Origin: Epiperipatus broadwayi
Taxonomy: Eukaryota > Onychophora > Udeonychophora > Euonychophora > Peripatidae
Direction of reading: 5' to 3'
Length of the DNA: 64,000 nucleotides
Assembly (NCBI GenBank): GCA_028023455.1
Contig: JAQFVV010000182.1
Coordinates: 994,001 to 1,058,000 of the forward strand
Shown here: positions 57,607 through 64,000 of the stretch, piece by piece
How positions within the stretch are numbered: position 1 is the first letter of the stretch
How the letters are laid out: the number at the start of each line of letters is the position of its first letter
Notes under the pieces: generated by a model
The model's input: the letters and a program-made list of their open reading frames with translations, nothing else
Database searches by the model: none
Told to the model about the DNA's origin: nothing
Made by a program: the position numbers and the translations under genes

Positions 57607-57821
57607 AAAACAGGCAAAACTCTCCATACAGTAGCGCCACTCAGTTCAAGCCAGAGTAATCAATGAATGCCAGAAGGCTTATGCATAAAATCCCTATCAA
57701 GGATGAGTAGGCACTACTCTGGCCTGTACTGAGTGACACTATTGTATGGAGAGTTTTGCCTGTTTTAATAAGTTATGAGCAAGCATAGAAAATGGTGATC
57801 ATGTGATGTTCAGTGGTTTAA
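57607..57821 (+). mobile_element. Hairpin retroposon family, copy C (short)
   Basis: Starts AAAACAGGCAAAACTCTCCA. The left arm runs to about 57700 and the right arm from about 57704 to 57767, ending GGAGAGTTTTGCCTGTTTT. The arms are shorter and less perfect than in copies A and B. A tail at 57768-57821 holds GGTGATCATGTGATGTTCAG and GGTTTAA, as in copy B. TAAATTATAATT at 57595-57606 and 57822-57833 is a 12-bp direct repeat fitting a TSD. This copy is on the plus strand while A and B are minus. Confidence 0.8.
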
Positions 57822-57833
57822 TAAATTATAATT

Positions 57834-58354
57834 CATGCTACAATAATGAAGTTTGATGGTTATGAAAATTTAAAAGGCCCTCTTGTAATTTTATCTGAGT
57901 GTTAAAAGTTCCAGATTGTTGTACTTTGGTGAATTTTATTTAAAAGTATCATAGTTATTGAAATGCTAAAATATATCATTCTTAGCTGACATTAACATTT
58001 AGTGAATTTTCCATTAGAAGAGTCAAAAACTGCTTTCTTAAAGAAGATTTTATATAAGGTAAAAAAAATCAGCAACCTTTTTATTAAATAAGTCATTGCA
58101 TGGCTATCCAACAACTCTTTATGACCAACAGTGAAGGAGAAGCCATTATTTACCAGTCTTTCAATTATTAGTAATGAGGGGTTGAGCATTTGATAAACTT
58201 TATTTTACTAGCTATAGCTAGATATTGATGCTGATCCATATTAAGTAGTTAGCTAAACTATATACAAGCAAAAAGAATACCAAACTTTTTAAGTTTACCA
58301 ATCTGTATTCAAACTCAAATCATAAGATGGTATATGGGTGTTCTACTATTGCAT
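57834..58354. other. AT-rich non-coding DNA
   Basis: The 65-codon minus frame at 57992-58189 has no motif. Nothing else seen. Confidence 0.4.
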
Positions 58355-58490
58355 AATAAGATTCTTTATGGTAGAGCATCCAACTTGAGAGGTCTCAGGA
58401 TTGAATCTGGTGCCTGCAAGTCTGGTATTTGAATTTGAACTCCAAAACAATAAAGCCATATGACTTTTCCTTATAATAAATGGATCTACT
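58355..58490 (+). mobile_element. tRNA-derived SINE
   Basis: TTTATGGTAGAGCATCCAAC (A-box-like) is followed by CAGGATTGAATCTGG (B-box). The body has GAATTTGAACTCCAAAACAA and TAAAGCCATATGAC, resembling the GAACTnnnnnGCAATAAA body of the other SINEs. Confidence 0.65.
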
Positions 58491-58866
58491 TAATCAATTT
58501 CACAGATGTATAAATACTTTTTAATTTATTTTTGTTTAAAGAATTTTTTTATATATATAATAAGTTACTGTTTTTGTATATAAAAAAAATGATCGATTGG
58601 TTTATACTATTCCGTTTCTTTGTTAATATCATTTCATAATTATGTTATTGGTTTTTTTTTTTTTTGTTTTGTTTTGTTTTTTTCATAAACAAACATTTAT
58701 GGAATTCATAAATGTTTTTATGTGTTTGTTTTGTTTTTCAACTGGATCTTTAAAAACAATTGCGCCTTTTAATTGCAATTTTAACTACTGGTTAAACTTC
58801 AATCTTAATCTGTTATTTTATTTTTAATGTCACAATTTATTATATTTTTCAATTTTAAAATTACAG

Positions 58867-58930
58867 ATGTTGCTGCTGATTTGAACAACAGTGAGGTTAA
58901 TCAGTTGGAAGTTAATTGTTTTACACTTAG
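58867..58930 (+). CDS. Candidate 64-nt coding exon of an unrecognised host gene
   Basis: A pyrimidine-rich upstream region ends AAAATTACAG at 58866, and the block ends CTTAG followed by GTAAATT at 58931, both acceptable splice sites. Only one forward frame is open: after two bases it reads VAADLNNSEVNQLEVNCFTL and leaves two bases. It needs an upstream exon that ends with one codon base, which is what 44767-44952 provides if spliced at 44953; the joining codon would be Tyr. The block is less AT-rich than both sides. No domain recognised. With such short length, chance is possible. Confidence 0.4.
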
Positions 58931-60130
58931 GTAAATTGATGTAATTTCTTCCCCACCTTCTATTTTTGTTTATTCTGTCATCGACTCACCTTATTTTTAA
59001 GTGCAATTTATTAATTTATCCTTTTTAAATTATTAATTAAGTTTTAATGCATTTAAATATATTAAAAATTGATAATGTTTAATTTTAAAAACTTTTTTTG
59101 CATTGAAATTCGGTATTGTGATCTTCAAAGTATTTCACTTGTCGATTAAATTATCATTTTGATTATTTATCTTGTTTATATACATTTCAGTAGTTTTAAA
59201 TAAATACCTTTTCATTTTATATACAAATATATATAAATGTAAGTATTTGCTGCTGTTCAAATAAATTTGTCTGAATACGTCTTTGCCAGAAGTATTGTTT
59301 TAAAAATCATTAGTTTGTATTTTTCAAATTTTTTTTTTATAAGTACATTTTGAACAAAAATTTTTCATCACAACACTATTTCAAACAAATGAATAAAAAT
59401 TTGCATGGGGGAGGAGTGTCTGCTGAAATAGCTTCATCAGTTAATTCACATTATCATACCTTCTCAAATGTTTTTGTCATTGTTTCCATATAGCTCATAT
59501 TGTTTGTGAGTAAATCTACAAGGATGCACTCTCAATGAAGACCTTTAGTGATAAATTACTATCTTTTTAAATAAATATATCAATATTATTAATCTCTCTC
59601 TCTTTTTATACATATATATAGAATTTTTGAATGAAAACCTTGCAATTCCTGAGAATTTATAAGCTTTAAGACAATTCTAAAATTGAGCAGGTAAAAAAAG
59701 CGTTGAATATAATATATCTGTGAATAAGATTTTATATTAGTAGTACAGAATTTTTATTGCCCAAAGATTGTTACATTTATTCCCATTTGAGGAAATAAGA
59801 GCTATGGATGGGTGTATTCAGCCTAACCGATTAAATAGAATTGTTTTGATTTTTCTATGTTTTAATGTCCAGAGTTTCTGTACAGCAAACCAATGCAAAA
59901 GTGTTATTAATAATTATAAGCTATTAAATGCAAACTTAATATGAAACGTTTTTGAAGATATTTCTAATATTTAAGACTTTATTCAATAGCAACTTGCCAT
60001 TCTACTAATGAAATTATCTACTATTTTTTAAATGTAAATTAAATTAATTGACATTTAGACTGAAATGATCAGCATCTGCTAAATATTTAATTTTAAATAT
60101 TGTTAATACTAATAATAATATCAAAGAATG
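58931..60130. other. AT-rich non-coding DNA
   Basis: Nothing recognised apart from TA and CT short repeats. Confidence 0.4.
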
Positions 60131-60136
60131 AATGCA

Positions 60137-60205
60137 AAAATCAGAAACTGGTCTGGAGATGATTTTATGCATTGTATCATCTGGCATCCATTGATTACTT
60201 TAGAA
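60137..60205 (+). repeat. Short remnant of the hairpin retroposon family
   Basis: CAGAAACTGGTCTGGAGAT, then GATTTTATGCA and TCTGGCATCCATTGATTACT match the right arm of copy A in the same order, with the middle deleted. Confidence 0.75.
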
Positions 60206-61615
60206 TAGAATGAAGATAAATGTTTTTAAATATTATTTGTTTTGTGATTATCAAATCCAAAGTCCAAAATATTTAATTTGTTGTGCTTTTATAAATTAAA
60301 AATGAATATATATATATATTTAATTTTTTAAAGTAAGATCCAATGTTTAACTTTCTAAGCCAGCCGTAGTTTATCACTGAACCAAGAATATAGACATATA
60401 TTTGGGAAGAGGGGAGGGCTATCAAATTAAACACGAAAGATTTGAAATGTGATTTAATAGATTCAGTAAACAGATAGCATAGTTCACACAAGAAGGGGCA
60501 GAACACTATATCACATGATTAGTTATGTTAAAACTTAATCACATATTAATAATCTGTTCACCCAATTTCTTTTAACTCTACTATTTATATCTAGTTGAAA
60601 AGTTAAACTTTATCTTGAGTTTTCATGCAGTATATTGTTCTATACACTTCTGAATTAAATTTTGCTCTCTGTTGTTGAAAAAGTTAATGATTTGGTACAA
60701 TATCTATAGTATTATTATAAAGAAGGAACAAAATTTACTATGTATTTCATCACAAGTGATTAAAATGAGATTATATCTCTTTCCTGCTATAGAGCAAATA
60801 GGTTTGTACAATTCAATTAATAATTTATAACTCAGGCACACAATAGATTGAAGCCCTGATTTCAGCATAGTGAGAAAAGACTAATTTTTGTATAGATAAG
60901 CTCTAAGCATAAATGTAAACTTATTTCAAGTTGATCCTCATTGGTGAATACACATAGATTAGTAAAGCGCATGATCGGAGGATTGTTCTTTTTTTACATT
61001 GTTACATATGTAGGCTATGCTATATAAATATATATATAGTAGTAAAAAAATTAAAAATATATTTATAATCTATAACTGGTTAATAATTGATCATTCATTA
61101 TCAATCATTGTATAGTAATCCTAATTCCAGTTAAAAAAAATGATGAGTCAAAGAACAAAAGCTAGACAAGTTTTGTGGTGATAATACAAACCAATCTGAA
61201 AAAAAATTAAGTGTATCTACATAATATACCAGTTCTTTTGATATATAGCATTACTGTTTTACCTTTCCTTTCTGAAAAATAATATTTTTTCTAATTATAA
61301 CTCTCCATTGTATTTTACTCAACATTAACTTCCTATGAAAGCAGTTGATATTGAATCACTTTAGAATGTTTTTATAAAATAATTTTTATAATATAACAAG
61401 TATCTATATCATACAACCATTATCTATTTAATTATTATTATTTTTTTAGAAAGTCTTTTCTTCTGTTTCATTTGACAATCCACAAAAATATGCACATAGA
61501 GTTGTAGATTTGGTTTAGTCATCACATTTTCATAATATTAGCATCTACAAATAATTTTTAAGTGCTTGTATCCTTTATTGATAGGGTTATCATGTCCCAT
61601 TTCCATATATTACAT
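60206..61615. other. AT-rich non-coding DNA
   Basis: The 77-codon minus frame at 60273-60506 has no motif. Nothing else seen. Confidence 0.4.
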
Positions 61616-61618
61616 TTG

Positions 61619-61765
61619 GAAAAATAAATAATTGAATAACTTTATTGCTTGGTAGTTCATAAGAAGCACTCTGGAAATGATAGAAATGGAATAGATCTAA
61701 TGACTTTAAGATGCAGATTTTTCCACTTTGCCACTGAACCAAACCATACAGGCCAATTGAGAAAA
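61619..61765 (-). mobile_element. tRNA-derived SINE (TTATGAACT-body family)
   Basis: On the minus strand GGTTTGGTTCAGTGGCAAAG forms the head (about 61727-61746). A degraded B-box region (TAGATCTATTCCATTT) and the body CTTATGAACTACCAAGCAAT then AAAGTTATTCAATTATTTATT follow. This is the clearest match to the body at 42815-42860. The open frames on both strands across 61649-61918 are shadows of it. Confidence 0.75.
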
Positions 61766-61979
61766 ATCATGGTTTTATATGCAACTAATTTAGTTGAAAT
61801 ATTTAAATTACTATTATTAAATAACATCTGTTTTGATTTAGTAAACACAGCAGCATATTGGAGTCTGTATTTCATGTTAGTATTTAAATTTACACAAGAT
61901 ATTTATATTTTGAGATAATAATCATGCAAGTCAAAATTTGCTAAAAAAAATTTATCTATTGCAGAGCTGATGAGTCACT

Positions 61980-63770
61980 TATAATTTTCTTTTTTTAAAA
62001 CAATTATTATGCAAAATTTTTATGCATTCTATCTAAAACATTAAAAAGATTCTGCTTGTCATTTTTTGCATGAGAAAAATAGCTCTATTATCAGCATACT
62101 GTAAATCTTGGAATCAGTAAGTTGATTTTTTTTTCCCAATTGGCTCAGATTAAAAATTGAACCATCAAACTTATATTACATTTTAATATATGAATAATGA
62201 AACTATCTGTATGAATATAAAATCATTGACATAGAAATGAAAATTGGAAATAGTGTACATTCTTGTTAGCACAAACTTTTGTTTTAAACCTCCATATTTT
62301 TTATCTCATGAAGTTTTTATGGACAGCCAGTTGATGTTTTTTTAAGTTTTCACCACAAATCTTCTTATTTAACTAATCTAAATGCTCTGAACAAACTGAT
62401 AAATAGCAATATATAAATCACATTTTTCTTGTATTTTCCTGTCCACAAGAACAGATCTATAATGCTTATTGATGCTCTAAACCCATACTTAAATTATGCC
62501 AACTATGCATAAAAGTCACTTATTTAATAAAATCATTGAAAGGGTATTAAATAATAAGAGTCTTTAAGATCAAATGATATTCTTAACATGCCTTCATTTT
62601 GAGATTAACATATTACAACAATATTTATATCTCTAGAAATTAGATCTTGTAGTAGTGTTTGCATTATAAATATTATAAAAAATAACCATAATCTTATAAA
62701 ACTGGATATCTATTATCTCTTAGGATTGTTATGTTATTAAATACAATTACCAGAATTTCTAAATCATTATTTAAGATGGTGTTAATACTTTATCTATTCA
62801 AAATATTATATATTGTTATGAAAAACGTATTATTCACAGATTTAATAAAATTATCTCATTTTTTAAAATTAATATTATACTTTTAATTTATCAACAACAA
62901 AAAAAAGATTTTAATTAGTTATAATCAATAAGGAAATATATTTCCTTGCTATTTTAATCCATCATGTATTTGGTTTTCTTGGAAGTTATAAAATTTCCAC
63001 TTATAAATCTTTAAATTGTTTACTCAGCTTTACATTTATTTATTAATTAGAACCAGATAATGTCACTTTTCTTTTAGTCAAGTCACTTATAATATGCTAT
63101 CATTGTCAGAGAACCAATCCAAAAAAAATTTTTTTATTGTGAATTTTCACTATTGTAATAAGTGAACTCCATGCCTCATTGCCTGAAATAGGACTATTTC
63201 TTAATGCTATTATTATTTTCATCTTGTAGTGTACTAATCTATGATCTGTCCCAACAATATGTGACTATAACATCTTATTTAATATATATGTATGTTCAAT
63301 TTGATTTTTAACTATATTATAGTTCATAAAGTATTATTGTTTCAGGGTAGATACTTCCATTTCTTTTATAGCAATTTTTCTTTATAAACAGTGTGTTTGT
63401 GATAATTTATGTGTTGTACCAAAATTTAATAACCTTCACAATCCTAATATTATTATTTCTAATAATTTTGGGCTATAGTTTAATGTTTTTATCAATGTAT
63501 GTATTAAAGTCTTTTTGAAGAAAAATTCTGTGTTTTTATGTCATTGATGCAATATCACAAATCATTAAAGAATAAAAGCTTTCTCTTAACTTTGAATCTA
63601 ATATTAAAGCATAAATACTGATAAAATGAATACAGGCATTATTGATCTAGGTATGTACTTTTTGATATTAATTTTTTTCACTTATAGGATTTCTAAGACT
63701 AAAAGATATCAAGAAAGGTATAACAGCAAATTCATGCCATGCAATCTTCTTTTAATTATTGAATTGCTCA
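61980..63770 (-). mobile_element. Degraded LINE with endonuclease and RT remnants (RTE/BovB-like)
   Basis: Minus strand, right to left. ISIYALILDSKLREKAF at about 63580-63630 matches the ISAYAPTLDS endonuclease motif. GTDHRLVHYKMK at about 63220-63255 matches WTDHRLVRxKL. Then come RT pieces: RKIQEKCDLYIAIYQF at about 62390-62440 (compare RQLQEKCREQNxxLYIAFIDLTKAF), FVLTRMYTISNF at about 62245-62280 (compare CVLAPTLFSIFF) and FDGSIFNLSQLGKKI at about 62125-62170 (compare TDGSLFNLRRLQAKT). The order and distances fit one element of about 1.8 kb. Frames change often, so it is an old copy. It belongs to the same group as the endonuclease fragment at 41105-41890. Confidence 0.6.
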
Positions 63771-64000
63771 GCAAAATTCTTATAGTCAAATACATATTCA
63801 ATTAAACTTTATTATTCTATAAGATGTTGTTTTTACTAAGAGCAATTTAAATTTTAATAATTTTTTTTTTAAAGCAATGTTTAAGTCTTGAAAATTCTAT
63901 TTCAACATATATAATCTAGTATCTCAATTTCAAAGTTATACATTTTAATGTTTTTTTATATAATCAAATTAATGATTTAAGAAAATTATTTTCTGAATTC
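63771..64000. other. AT-rich end of window
   Basis: Nothing recognised. Confidence 0.4.

Noticed and set aside
63687-63716. Small exon between CTTATAG and GTATAAC
   Set aside because: It lies inside the minus-strand LINE remnant, and T-rich DNA gives many such chance borders.

Overview
This window is AT-rich eukaryotic (metazoan) DNA, by eye about three quarters A+T. It has many poly-A/poly-T tracts, TA and ATT microsatellites and large gene-poor stretches. I see no bacterial-type operons, no rRNA and no intact host gene. What can be recognised is almost all transposable-element debris: three kinds of non-LTR retrotransposon (LINE), two DNA-transposon pseudogenes, tRNA-derived SINEs, a hAT-type MITE and an unusual set of foldback (hairpin) elements. 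The mix of SCAND3/ZBED5-like hAT, Tigger/pogo, RTE-like LINEs and tRNA SINEs fits an invertebrate with a large repeat-rich genome. A mollusc or cephalopod is my best guess, but it is weakly supported and no lineage marker is visible.

Layout. 1-1130: 3' part of a LINE with a YMDD-type reverse transcriptase and a zf-RVT-like tail. 2217-5150: nearly full-length but broken RTE-like LINE (endonuclease plus RT). 5525-6685: compound foldback element flanked by 14-bp direct repeats. 9000-11000: a second YMDD LINE, minus strand. 11000-29500: mostly structureless AT-rich DNA with scattered SINEs, a tRNA-Glu retropseudogene (18939-19033), a small foldback (15989-16162), an old ~87-bp tandem pair (14905-15076) and a 45-bp tandem duplication. 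30180-30809: near-perfect 630-bp palindrome, directly followed by a decayed BED-finger hAT transposase (30838-32620, minus). 35769-36080: hAT-type MITE. 37998-38282, 54001-54345 and 57607-57821: three members of one hairpin family, each with its own 12-14-bp target-site duplication. 38890-40140, 41105-41890 and 61980-63770: very degraded LINEs, minus strand. 46955-48480: Tigger/pogo transposase pseudogene, minus. 48580-50330 (minus) and 51033-51900 (plus): two 5'-truncated RTE copies pointing away from each other, with another foldback (50670-50953, 16-bp direct repeats) between them. 55550-57460: third YMDD LINE with an internal RT deletion.

Host coding sequence: the only candidates are two short open blocks with splice-site-like borders (44767-44952 and 58867-58930, plus strand). 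Their codon phases match if they are joined. I do not recognise the protein, so they are offered as hypotheses only.

The most interesting signal is the hairpin family. Its members are long inverted repeats with a conserved one-sided tail and variable-length target-site duplications of the size made by LINE machinery, not the short fixed duplications of DNA transposons. They look like retroposons whose RNA would fold into a long double-stranded hairpin.
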